Shown piece after piece: positions 34,701-46,630 of a stretch of DNA of 64,000 bases. The notes beneath the pieces are model-generated. The model was not told the origin of the DNA and made no database searches. It saw only the letters and a list, made by a program, of their open reading frames with translations. Every line of letters starts with the position of its first letter. The first letter of the stretch is position 1. The stretch is from Drosophila persimilis (Eukaryota; Arthropoda; Insecta; Diptera; Drosophilidae): NCBI RefSeq assembly GCF_003286085.1, contig NW_020825294.1:10934501-10998500 (forward strand), in the 5' to 3' direction. Position numbers and translations under genes: made by a program.

Positions 34701-37700
34701 TTGCTACAGTGCAGTTGAATTTGTTCAAGCCATGAACTAAGTAATTGAGAAGATATCCATCCATAAGAGATAATTATTATCCAGTCATTTTCAGATATCA
34801 AAAACTAGTATTAATTTTTACTGTTGGTTAACACAGTGGTGCAGTGTGCACTGTCCACTGTACCGAACTGTGACCTACATACACTCATTCATATACGAGT
34901 ATACGCCCACGCACGCCAGAGTCCATGCAGCTCTCTCGCCTTTCTTTCTTTCGCTTCCGCTATCGCTTTCGTGATCTGTCGAGCTTTGGTTGCCCGCCTG
35001 TCCTTGGATAGTCCTGATCTAGCATTCACTTCTCTCATATCTTCCAATTGATCTTCAATCTGACACAGCTCTGAACCGCACCCACCCCTTCAATCGATGC
35101 CCTATTGAATCGTTCAACTCGTCGTTAAATCTTGCTTTCGCTATCCCATCCGCACATCTTTTGCTATTGTTCTGCCGCTATATTTACTATTGAAAATCAA
35201 AAAATGGTTTTAATTTCCCTACTTTAATATTGAACCTTAAATCATGTTGAAGTTTTTCGGTATGAGGTAGAACAATCTACCTTTAAACCGTGTTCTTTAT
35301 CATCTGACAACAAAAAATGGTATGATTATTCCATAAAATTGTCGCGGCCAGCGCTTGTATTTTAACCCTCACCCGTTTGCACTTTTGTGTAAATGTTGTA
35401 TTTATGAAATCGCATGTGTCATGATCTATCTATCATATGCAAAAATTCTGTCAGCAGTTATGACATTTCATGATGCGTTGTCAAAAATCAGCAAACAATC
35501 GGAATATTTGTGTGAGCCAGCTGAAATTTTCGCAAATATTTCATAAATTTTTACGGATTTTCTAATTAAAATTTGCTCTGCGTATAAATTTGATGTCATG
35601 ATGTTGACAGCAGCCAGTGGCAAGCAAGCTTAATGTCAGGCGGGGGCAGGCCGTATATAATAGATTTTCATAAAGGTGGTAACAAAATTTGCATACGTTT
35701 ACTTATTTTACCATATGTGGCAGTGTTACCGACAGAGGCGCTCGAATCTGTTGTAAATTCAATAAACAAATAAATTAACAGAATTTGCAACAAATCAGCG
35801 GCATATTTGGTTAATTTCTAAATATGCCAGCCACCGGGCAACGGACCATATGCAAATTGCCCCGGCTAAAGTACCAAGAGTATGCATTGGATTTTCTATA
35901 ATAAAGTGATAAAATATTTATGCCAACACAAGGGCACTCTAATAGAAGTCAACTATTAGACGACATTTGGATACGCTTATTCGCCCATATTAAATATTTA
36001 CACAAAGAATGGATACTTGGCTAAAAGTTGTCGAAAGGGAAAATGGAATTATATTGCATAAAATAGTGATTAAATCAAGGAACTCAGTGTTCATCATGAC
36101 TACCCCCGATTTATATATAGTGTGAGTAAATAAATCGCAAGGGAAATCTGTATATACAATAGCATAAGGAAAGACTGCATAAAATAGACATAAAATGAAC
36201 ACAATCGAATTCTATTCGTACCTTTACTATAATGCATCGTAGACAGATTAAAAGAATGAACGTTTCTTTGCAATCCGGAAAATGGTTGCTCATAAATGTT
36301 GCCCAAATTTTCCTTAAAATTGGATACGCGTAATGAAGACACCTAAACATCTGGTAAGCGCATTAACCATTCAGAGTGGGGATTGTGTGCGAGACACACT
36401 TGCAGTCCTACCTGGCTGTGATATTTGCATAGGCCGCGCATTTTGTGATTAACAGCTTCCCAAATACAATTACAAAATTCATGATTGCATACGAGACTGT
36501 GCAACTGTATACGTGTGTGTATACGGATCTGTATGTGTGTGTATGTGTGCGTGGGGTAAGGGTACGAGTTCATTGTATGGCTCAATAATTACGTTGTATT
36601 TATTCGAAACTGTTTTCCGATGGCTGCCGCAGGACTGGCTGCCAGTCCCATTGTCTTCCTCCCCACAATCCATGCACACGAGCACGAGTATGCAGTTTCC
36701 AGCATAATTATTGCAATTTATTTCGTTGCCAAAATCTAAGCAAACTATTTACAAAGCATATTATACATTCGCCCACCCACACGATGTTTGCATTGATCTG
36801 CTGCAAATTGCATGAGGTATTGCCGATTGGATGGTTGGGATGGGGGCCGACAACTTCATTACACACAGTTTGGGCACCATCATGCCATTGAGCGAGTTTA
36901 TCAATCAAAATGTATTGTCGGATTTCGAATGTATATTTTGTCGGGCTTGCAGTTTAATTTTATGGTTTGATTTGACTCAGTTTTCGGATTCGGCGTACGA
37001 GTATTATGCTTACGGTCAGTTTAGTAATACAGGAGCTGTGCTAATTAGTGCGGCTCTAACCGCAGTCGAATGCCCACGGGGATTATCAATTTGGTTTTGG
37101 ATGACTGTCCATTGCCAGGGTTTTCCCTATAATTCTCAATCAGTTTGTCTGGCCTTCTCATATATATTTATTACTATTTATTGGCTTAGAAGTTTGACAG
37201 AAATTATATCAATGAGACTCAGACACAAACACAAGAGGGATGTCTAAGCCGCTTAAACTAAGTCGAACAATGGGAAGGCGGAGACAGACAGAGAATATAT
37301 GTACTTATATTTTTATATAGACTTATATTGTGTATCTGGCCTTAGTGCAGTCATCTGTCTGCGTAAAAGTTTCACTCGCAAGCGCTAAGTTTTCTAAAGC
37401 CGCATCAGACTACGACCACAGAGTCATGGATATTTGTGGGCATTTTTTAGTTCAGTTTCAGTACAAAGTACTCACAGAGCAGTGCGATGAGATTCAACTT
37501 GCCAGACCTTAAGCCGCTTGTGGCCAATTATTATCGAGATCTCCAATTAAATGTTGCCATTGTCCTTGGCCTGAATCGAATCGAAGCGCCCACAAGCTTT
37601 GGAAATTGAGGTGTCGCTGGACCAGCCAGAGAGGAGCACGAAACGTTTAATTAATTTTTAAATGAATGTAAAAGTTTTCCCCGAGCAGCAGACCTTATCT

Positions 37701-38599
37701 AGGCAGGCTGAAACTTTAAAGAGATAGTAGGCCTCCCTGAAACTACGGGTAACTTTTTCGGCTCAGTCTATAGAATGCGACTTTTGTTCACCTTGAGCCA
37801 GAAAACTTTTCTTGGCATCAATTTCTTGGTACACTTTTTTCACAACTAAACACCTTTGCCAGGTGATTGTGTAGGTGGGAAAAACTTATTCTCGAACCAT
37901 TAAGAAAGGGTTTTAGCTCTCGCTTTGGGGCTCTAATTAGAAGACGCTATTAAAGGGACTTAACATTTTCAGATTATATGTATCTATGCTTTGTGGTGGA
38001 AAGAAAGACATACAAATGTGAGGAATAGTCTAAGTGATTCAATGGCGAGAATTGATTGTACAAAGCAGCGAAAATCGTTCGACATCACGGATATACATAT
38101 GTTTGTGGTTTGTATGAAGTCATCTTAAGATAGTACAAGCAGCATTTTATGAAAAAAGGCAATTCGAATAGACAACATCTAAAAAAGAAAAACTTCCCTA
38201 AATTATTCAAACAAAAATGACTTCGGTTACTTCAGAGCTGGCATGGATGTTCTTTCATTAACTACAGCACGGAAAGTGCCTTTTAATTTTGAGGTTGTAG
38301 TGGGGTAAACCCATACTTCGTTTGCCTCTTACAAATGTCAATCACGTTTTACCTGTAGTCGGTGCCTTCTGCTCAGGCATCATTGACCTGGCAGCGCCTC
38401 AAATTGCCAGTGAGATGAGCAATCATATCAAGAGCAAGCGGCAGCCATGAACCTTTCACATGAACAGTTTGATTTTCATTACCAAAATAGGACGAAGAGA
38501 CATCAGAGGGCAGGGACTGAACGGATAGTATTGTCAGTCGGAGGGGAAAGCTCAGCACACGCTCGACTCGGGCAGCTTGGGCTGCAGCAGTTGCAGTTT

Positions 38600-38630
38600 G
38601 TTGAGGTTGGGGTTGAGGTTGAGGTTGGAG
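38600..38630. repeat. (GGTTGA)n microsatellite
   Basis: Imperfect hexamer GGTTGA/GGTTGG copies, which translate as PQPQPQ on the minus strand and VEVEV on the plus strand. Confidence 0.8.
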
Positions 38631-39739
38631 GATGGGTCTTGGAGTATGGGGTTGGTTTCTTGTTGGCATCAGCAGCGGCATCGATGATGGTGTCCTGGGC
38701 GGCGGCCCTGCTCGATTCAGTGCTGTGGCAAGAAAGCCAGCGAAGCAAATTGTTTTTAATTAAAAGTAAACAATATCAATTCATTCGACAGTTATCCTGT
38801 TATGCTGCTGACATTACTGGCTGGCGCCATAGACGGTGACGTGTCCAGGACCTCCTCTATTGCATTTTCTACTAGGGGATACTCGTTGAGTGAGAGTTCA
38901 AAGCAGCACTAAGCGATGCGGAGAACAAAATTATCAAGTGGCATCGCAGGGAATTTGACAGGGCCTGTCCATATATACTCGTATTTTAGCGCCAACATTT
39001 TCCCACTGAGACCCCCACTTTTCCTCTGCCTCTCCGATTTTCTGCGATTATTAATTGTCTTGTCTCGCTTAACGGGATTATTTCAAAGTTGGTTTTCCTT
39101 CTTCTCCTGCAGGTTGTGCAACTCTTTCATATTTTATTCGAAACTTTGTTGTGCTTTCTTTTAATTGGTCTGAGACTTGCCAAAGTTTGTTTTGTGATTT
39201 CTTTTATTATGATTTCCGTTTTTAATATCGTAAATGAATTGATGAAGCAGCAAAAGTTGAAACGAAGATTCCTCCTTTTTTGCAGCACTTGTCAGTCTGT
39301 TATTTTCGCTGGCTTAAGCAAAGTTTTGAAGTCTTGAGTTAAAAGTGTTTGTAGGAGGGCTGATCGAGACGTAGGTATCCAATGAAGAGTACGAAAATGC
39401 AGAATGAGTCCGAAATCCCAGTCGAAAGAAGAAATGAACGTGCTGTATATATATGTAGTCTGTAGTCTATGTCACTTTGGTATTCGGGTTGTATGTACAC
39501 GGCCGGTTGAAAAGGGCGTGCGAACGTATCTGCCACTATGTGAGCTCTCGCTTACAAGCGGAGCCCGGCTGAGAGCGGTGTGGATTGTGATAACTGCGCG
39601 ATAACGTCTCAGAGCGCTGTCAGAGAGCGCTGTACCTGGCTGTTAGCCGGTATCGATAACAGGCTTTATTATCTCACCAAGTTCCCCTCTATACTTCGTG
39701 CTTCTATATTGTTGGACGACATCCTTGGAAATATGATGA

Positions 39740-40165
39740 TGTACATAAGTTTGTACTATAGAATAATGAAGAAAGATTATTATCTTCATATTTAGGAACC
39801 CATTTTGTCAAATTTTATAGACATTTGTGTCTTCCTTACATCCGAGATCACTTTATAGCAAGACGGTAGCCCGATGCACAAGGCTAAATTCGTGAAAAAT
39901 CGTCCCAATAACTCGAGTTTTCACTTAATCCAGTGGCCTACTGAATAGCCCAGATCTACATCCCATTGAAAATCAATGGGCTCTGTTTAAAAAACATTGG
40001 AAAAGTAGGAGTCTGCACCAAAGGGATTGGCTGAGTCTTTGGGAGCGCGTGAAGTCGGAGTGGCGCATGATATCTTGCAAGCACCTACTAAATTTAGTCG
40101 AGAGTATGCCAAAACTTATTTGGAATATGATAAAACCTAAGGCCCATTCGAACAAATATTTTTAA
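39740..40165 (+). pseudogene. Tc1-like transposase fragment (degenerate)
   Basis: This is the C-terminal half of a Tc1/mariner-superfamily transposase with frame changes. An early piece near 39765-39800 (IMKKDYYLHI) resembles the segment before the second catalytic Asp. At 39859 the frame reads QDGSPMHKAKFVKN and leads to QWPTE, then an in-frame TAG. From 39947 another frame reads SPDLHPIENQWALF and continues 72 codons to a TAA at 40163-40165, ending in a ...LVESMPKLIW... tail. QDGSPMH carries the second Asp and PIEN the Glu of the family's DDE triad. The N-terminal DNA-binding half and first Asp are not recognisable. It is a dead copy; exact family and 5' limit are unknown. Confidence 0.85.
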
Positions 40166-40200
40166 AAAATTAATAAAGTGAAACAATTTTAAACGTGCAT

Positions 40201-40390
40201 AAGTGGATACATGCACTTTTTTTTAACAAATTAAAATCTCTTAAGGAAAACGATCTCTTTGAATTGAAACTATTGTTTTTTTCTTTCTCACTAAATTAAA
40301 GAATCTATAATACAAAAAATCACAAGGATTGATTTATTTTTTAGAGATTTTACAGGCGTTTGAAGTGAAAAGTGATAAACATGTATCCAC
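40201..40390. repeat. Inverted words downstream of the Tc1-like relic
   Basis: GTGGATACATG at 40203-40213 is inverted as CATGTATCCAC at 40380-40390. The first lies in a small hairpin (AAGTG...CACTT, 40201-40218). It starts 36 bp after the transposase stop and may be part of the transposon's 3' terminal-repeat region. No matching 5' end was found. Confidence 0.4.
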
Positions 40391-41167
40391 ATGTGCTCGC
40401 CAATGTATATATGTACATATGTGGCCCCGGATTTTCCGTAGTTGTACTTCAGTCCAGGACGCCAGGTTTTATTATAATTAGTCTTTATTTATGAATATTA
40501 TTTAAGATTAGTTATGATTACAACGGTCGCTGTGCTTTAAGTATATTTTGATTAATACAAATATTTGCGCTCGTAATTTGCGTGTGGCTGAGTGAGACTT
40601 TGGCACCGAATTAAATGGCGTCGATCGTTGAGGCTGTGTTCTCTCCTCTCTTTGTTCGACGGCCGCTTCTAGTCTCTCTCTCTCTGTTACTTCCTCTGTT
40701 ATCTATACAGACTCTGTTGCTCTCTGTGGCTTCCCACCAAATCCCACATGTATATGTATGTATATATGTACGTACAAAGTATCGAAAATAGAGTATGGTA
40801 AAGTAGAGTAAAGGTCATTCGAGTATGTAAATTGTATATAGTGTATGTAGGTAGTTGTACAAGCATAAAGAGATAATCAAATGCTTTGTTCCGTCAAGTT
40901 TGTTCATGCACTTGAAAATGCTTTTCAGACATCAGCCGGACGCTCAGGTATATAAATATTCGGTAAATATAGGTAGTATATATATAAATATGTGCGTATG
41001 CGGTATATGTTGGTGTAAGTATGTGTGTGGGCCTTCTTCTCGGCAAGCAAAGACGTCAAGTAAGGCACAAGCATTTGAGCCACTGAGATTACTTGGTGGT
41101 CGCTACTCTTCCCCATATTCGAGTAGATTATTTGAGGTCCATTTAGGATTGCTTCCTGCTGTCTTTC
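40391..41167. other. Noncoding DNA 3' of the clarin-like gene
   Basis: It includes a CT-rich segment (40640-40730) and TATG/TACATA-rich DNA (40740-41020). No coding region is seen. Any 3' UTR of the minus-strand clarin-like gene would lie here, but I found no clear AATAAA for it. Confidence 0.4.
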
Positions 41168-41883
41168 CTAGTACAGTATTATGGCGGCCTGATGCTTGTC
41201 CTTGCTTTCCGGCTCCAAGCGTAGACGGCGATCGCGGCTCTCCCGGCGTCTGGCATAACGGAGAATCGTTATGTTGAGCAGCACCACATTGGTGGAAATC
41301 ACGACCAAGCAGAAGCTATAGCCCAGAGAAGCCAGCCCAGTGCTATACCAGTGTTGCTGCTGGTGCTCGGTGAGAAGCACGTTGTGTATGAGATAGTGGT
41401 AGAACTGCACTAGCCATGCAACACAGGCCACAACCTGCGCTCCCGCGGCTGATATATTGGCAGTTAAAGGCAGAACCATAGTGCTGCCTCTTTTGGCTGC
41501 CGAGGCAGACTTTAGGACGGCAGCAAAGGCAGCCACGGCACAGGCTAAGAGGCCAAATCCAGTGCCCAAAGTCGTAAGAAGCCAAAGCCAAAAGCTTATG
41601 TCGCCGTTCTCATCATCACTATCAACTCGATAGATGCGTACTCCAAATCCGAGGCTTAGGTGCTGGTTTCCATAGAAAAGTCCAAATTGACATCGCCTTT
41701 AGCTTCTGATGAAGTGGGTCTTCATGGGTTGGCTCGTACCCAGTGGTTTGTGGTCATGCTAACAAGTTGCAGGCCAATGGCCAGGCAAATACCAAAAAAT
41801 GTGGAAAAGACTAACGCACGTGTGGGCATGCTCATTTTGATAAAACTTGTGATTACCGGGGGCAAGAGCAAGGTTTTCACCAT
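41168..41883 (-). CDS. Clarin-like four-transmembrane protein (two-exon model)
   Basis: Model: exon 1 41883-41740 (48 codons), intron 41739-41663 (77 bp), exon 2 41662-41168, giving 212 aa. Four hydrophobic segments are visible: about residues 24-44 (LVFSTFFGICLAIGLQLV), a second starting ISFWLWLLTTLGTGFGLLA, a third around QVVACVAWLVQFYHYL and a fourth around YSFCLVVISTNVVLLNITIL, then a basic tail ending in ILY. Human clarin-1 is 232 aa, has the same topology and ends LMY. Clarins are plasma-membrane proteins of sensory hair cells. In the 77-bp segment the DNA reads FGLFYG, matching the clarin GLFHG motif, but it is cut off by an in-frame TGA upstream and a 1-bp frame change. Either the segment is an intron (GT...AG, phase 0) or the gene is disabled or misassembled. 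A start at the internal ATG for MSMPTRAL or MPTRAL is also possible. Confidence 0.65.
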
Positions 41884-44800
41884 TTAGAAATCTTCAACAC
41901 GAAAGACTTCAACCTTTCCGATTTACGGGCCGAACATAAGCTTAGTCAGACTCTTTGTTGAATTTTCCTCGATTTATTTTGAGAAATTAATATCTGTGTT
42001 ATTTGTTTTCTTACTTGTTAAAATACGGTAACATCTTTATGCCTGATGAACCGAATTCATCGGCTTGGGGATGATGATTTCTTGAGCAGAAGGACTGTTG
42101 AATGCAGTGAAACGTGCTGTCAAATGCATAAGACTGTGCAAATGGTCCGACACGGTCAGCCCAACATCTTCAGAGACTTCCTGTATACACCATAATACAT
42201 ATATCATTAAGAATCATCCAAAATATACAAGATTACAAAAATCTGGAAAGCCTTTAATTTTAAAGTTGCTCAAAAGCAAGTGATGATTCGATTACAGACT
42301 TTTTCTTTTATTCTGAGTTGTATGATTATTTATGATAATAAATAAAATTAAATTCAAATAAAATGTACGAATACATTAGGCGCTGAGACACGTACGTTTT
42401 TACATTGGGCCGGAGTCTCAAAAATTTCTACTTAGTGATTAGAAGTTTCGGAATTTCGTAAAATAAAAATTTGTAAAGAGTTGTTTAAAATTTCAAAGCT
42501 TAAGAAATGGTTGAACCTTTGGTAGTTCTTGTCAATATATCATTTAATATATCACAATGTCGTAATTCGATTTCTAAAAATATTAATAAATCTTCTCTGT
42601 ACAAAATAATGGAATTGTATATTTGAGCTTTCAGTTCAATCATATGTCGAAATATCCAGATATGTAAATACCAGTGCAATGCGTTTTTGCTTATTGGTTT
42701 CTACTTTCAGGGTTTTACTGACTATTATTGGAACAGAGAGGGAAACACCTCCTTATATCATTTCCACTTTACATCTTGCCTTACGAGTAGATGTTGACGA
42801 AGATGTTTGCATCGGGTGGAGGCAGGGCAGCATCATCAGCATTATGAAACGAAATACATATGTGATGTGGTGTGAGTGTCCTCCATTGCCCAGTCCCGTT
42901 CGACCTTGTTCTCCTCCACTTCCCCCTCTACGTCGTTGGCTGGGTCGTTGCCATGACTATGTTCCGACTGTAACTGCCTCCCGTTGTTCTCTTCCTCTAT
43001 GTTTGGGGGTCTAACTATTTATTTTTATGACTTAATGTAGATACGGTTTTGTCTGACACTGTGTGCGTGTGTGTGCCCTAAATGCTGCCATCCAAATATG
43101 TGAAAATTGCTCATTTCAAATGTCCCCAAAGCAGTATCGAGAGGGTGGACGGGAGGACGGGGCAAATATGTGTGTAGGCAAATTGCCTGTCAAAAATTTG
43201 TAGACAATTCCTTTTTTTTTTTTTTTTGCTTTGTCTGTTATTATTGCTTTTTTGTGTATTTCTGTTCTGATGTTTATCAGAAATGTTTGACGCAATTTTA
43301 GTAATAAAACCTGAGTATGTGTTTATTTTCAGAGTGTGTACAAACAGTGTTGGGCACCAGAACTAGAAGGAGTGCTATCCATTTAACAAGAATTTAAAAG
43401 ATTTGAATTCCAGCAAAATATAATAATTTTTAGAGTTGACCCAAAGTGGTCCGCAGAAAGTACTTATGTAGATATAATCATATATCAATGGTTTTTTATT
43501 GCATATTTCTAGGCAGTGCAGCTAACGGATAAACATGTGATATGAAATTATTATCCAAGTATGCTGACGCAATATTATTCTAGACTTTACCAAACATTAA
43601 ATCGAATTAAATGCACTCATGTCTTCATCAAAAGTTTACAAATAAAAATTCTATAGTTTTCGAAACACATTGTTCAATAACGAGCATTGAAACTCTCAAA
43701 GGGGACCCCTCTTGAAAATTATAATTTATATTTTCAGCCCCATTTGCACACAAACAGGAATCCATTGTGCAGAAATGCGTATATTCCCCACTCAAATCAA
43801 TTTTGAAGCAAAACTTTTCCTTCAACTTTCCAGTATGGTGATATAGTGGTACGAGTACAAATACGGAAAATGATTTTTCCTAAATTTTGTCGACTTTTGG
43901 GGCATTAGAGAACCTAATGAGTTCAAGGCGAAAGTCAAATCAATTAGTTGGCAAATGATGATGAATGAATGGACTGCCACTGAAGAGAATATTCTCCTTA
44001 AACTTTATATTTTAAAGAGCAGGAAGGAACTTTTGTCGGAATATGAATATAAAGAGGTCCCCAAAGGGAAGGAGGCTGAAGAGCACCACCCGCCCGCACG
44101 CCTTGTTGCTGTTTTCGTGCCTATCACGCCTCTTGTGTTGCTGGCATTTTCTATTTTCCCCACTTTCTTCCACCCATCTCTTCCTTTTCCTTTTATACCA
44201 TGCAGCCGGATAATCTTGGGCAGTTTTATGGTCTGGCAAAAGAGTATATTGGCTATGTGAATGAGAAGGGGAGAGATATTTGAATGAATTTTTCAAAAGG
44301 ATGAGTTACAAGTTCAATTTTAAATCTTTCGAAGGTTTTACTCCAATCATGCAACGAATCTGGACGAAAATGTTGGTATTACAAGGTCTCTTATTCCATT
44401 TTGTAACCGCTTACGTCCCTTCTGTTCCCACAAAAGAGCATTTCACTTTGTCCTATGCCCCCATGAGCTTTGTCCATCTATTTTCTTCTTGTTTTATCCC
44501 TGGGCTGCTTTGTATGCAGCGCCTGCTATCAGTTGTTGGATTTTCAATAGCCGAGTGCACTTTTGTGCCTCAACGAGCCCAAAAGTAACACTCGAGAGCG
44601 CGGGTCTCGAGGTACTATCAACAAGAGCAACAACAGCAGCAGCACCAGCAGCCCCAGAAGGAAAAGCGAAAAGGAAAAACATATTCAAAATGCCAGCGCG
44701 CTGGGGGAATTGCATAAAATTCTGGGAACTTGCTTAGAGAGGCGGCTTTAAAAGGGAGCCCTTGATGATGGAGGAGCTAGAGCTGGTCCCCGTTTGGGTT

Positions 44801-46427
44801 TGGCCCTCTCTCAAAGGCTGGATGTAATTTGCTGTTTGAACAACTTGTCGCTGGTGACATTTTGGCAGAGCCTCAACTTGGGTGACGATGGGGTGGTGCC
44901 GGGTTGTAGGACGTACGGAGGTCGTAGGTGGGGTACCGCCTAACTAACTTCCTGAACATGGCTGATGACTTGTACGAGTCCTGTGCCCTGTCCCTTACAC
45001 ACTTCACCTCCTGAACATCCATGCTGCTGACTGCTCTTCAATCTTTTGTCTTGAAAACTCGTGTGCGGACCACGTTGTCATTGACATACTCCGCCGAATG
45101 ACAACAGACTCTGTTGCAGCTATAGCTACAGCTACAGCTCCAGCTACAGCGACAGCTCCTGCTTCAGCAACGGCTACTGTTGATGTTTGAGTTGCAGGCG
45201 GCAACTATAGCAACTGACATTGGATGTGGCTAAGGGCCTCGGCTCAGCCATGGCCTGTGACCGGGATTCGGCACAAATCTGCAGCTAGCAAAATGTTGGG
45301 CAAAGCCAAGGCACAGTTATAGATATGTACATCACGGTTGGGTTGGGTTGGCTCGGCTTCGGTTTCGGTTTTTGAGTTTGCTTTTCTTTTCTTCTGCTGT
45401 TCTGCCTGCTCTGTTTTGCCTGCTTTGGCTTTTCGACTTTTTTTGAAGCCTGCGTATCAATCGGACAACGTGCCACTTGTTAACGCACAATGGACTTCTT
45501 TTCACAACGTTGATTGATATGCCTTTTCAGGGGGTTAGTAGGGGGACGGTTGGGAACTGAAATTTCGTTGTGGTTTTCCGACTACCAGTCGAGTTTCTAG
45601 AGGCTTTTGCGAAGAGGTGGGAATCTAGATTATCTAAAAGCATTACTCTTCTTTAAAGGTATGGCTAGAAATCACTTTTAAAAAATCAAGTAAGGAAACT
45701 CCTTAGATGGAGGATAAAATGTGGAAAATGTACCAAGACTAGGACATTATGTGCACTTCATATCACACAGACTGTCGACTTCGTTAATAGTTTGGTTTTT
45801 AGTGGACGAAAAACTGGGTAATCCTTCCGGAGTTCAGAGTTTTTCGTATGATCTGCATTCGTATGATGACATTTTAATGATGTGGTGTTATAATAGGCTC
45901 TAGGCTTCTACTTGTTAATTCTTCTCTGATAATTTTCCAAAGAAGTAATCTTGAACTATTCAAGTGATGTTTTGATACTATGATCTATACATTTATATTG
46001 TGAATCCACGCATTATAGTGGAGTTTTTCTAAAAACTGCTTAAGGGAATCAGAGTCTGAGTTTTCTGACTATAATTTTCGTCTGTCAACTAAGATGGAAC
46101 AATCCTACATAATCTGAAAGGCTTTGTTCCGTATCCTAACGATTTCACCAAACCTTGGGTGAGCATAATGAGATCGCTTAGTCTGCTCTCATATCCCATT
46201 ACAAGCCATCCATCACCCCAGCCGTCCACCCTCCAGCGACCTTCAAGCTCTTGTACGAGTACTCGACAACTTTTTATACCTATTCCCATTTTCACCGGGT
46301 GGCACCTTTTTAGAGTATGTTTGGAAAATATTGACAGAGCTATTATGTAGCGTGTACAAATTAATAGCAATGACAAGGTAAACACTCAAACCCTCGCTTA
46401 CTCACACTCACAGCGGTTGAATACTTT
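41884..46427. other. Noncoding DNA, about 4.5 kb
   Basis: The first hundred bases should hold the promoter and 5' UTR of the minus-strand clarin-like gene; no core promoter motif is certain. Beyond that I see AT-rich DNA, a 16-nt T run at 43212-43227, CAA/CAG patches near 44620-44660 and a repeated AGCTAC motif near 45120. No coding region is recognised. Confidence 0.4.
45116..45164. repeat. (AGCTAC/AGCTCC)n repeat
   Basis: Imperfect hexamers on the plus strand, which read as AVAVAG-type runs in the minus-strand frame. A similar tract occurs at 50926-50968. Confidence 0.75.
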
Positions 46428-46630
46428 CCCACACACTCACACCCACACCCACGCACACTCACACAGACGCACACTCACACAGACGCACACTCTATCCGTG
46501 TGGGGAAGAGATGTCTTTCAGGTGCGAGCTTTCTCTTTTAGTAAATCTCTTAAATGCTGTTTGCATGTTTGTACGTGTCTTTGTTGGCAAATTAACACAC
46601 ACACATACACATACACATGCACATACACAC
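46428..46630. repeat. CACACT and ACACAT repeat blocks
   Basis: Two microsatellite blocks, CACA(C/G)TCACAC... at 46428-46491 and ACACAT at about 46595-46630, separated by 100 bp of unique sequence. The HTHTHTH reading frame over them is a by-product. Confidence 0.8.

Larger units (their letters stand above)
26976..39735. other. Noncoding DNA, about 12.8 kb
   Basis: No gene recognised on either strand. The span holds pyrimidine-rich blocks (29330-29370, 33840-33940), CA/CAG patches, G/C-rich low-complexity DNA at 30880-31110, and plain AT-rich DNA elsewhere. ORFs such as 29773-30309, 36831-37247 and 38447-38839 have no domain, and several are cysteine/serine-rich frames typical of noncoding DNA. 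It may be intergenic or a large intron; no convincing exon was found. Confidence 0.45.

Noticed and set aside
36831..37247. 138-codon plus-strand ORF with hydrophobic segments
   Set aside because: Considered as a receptor fragment, but the hydrophobic stretches are short and no family motif is present.
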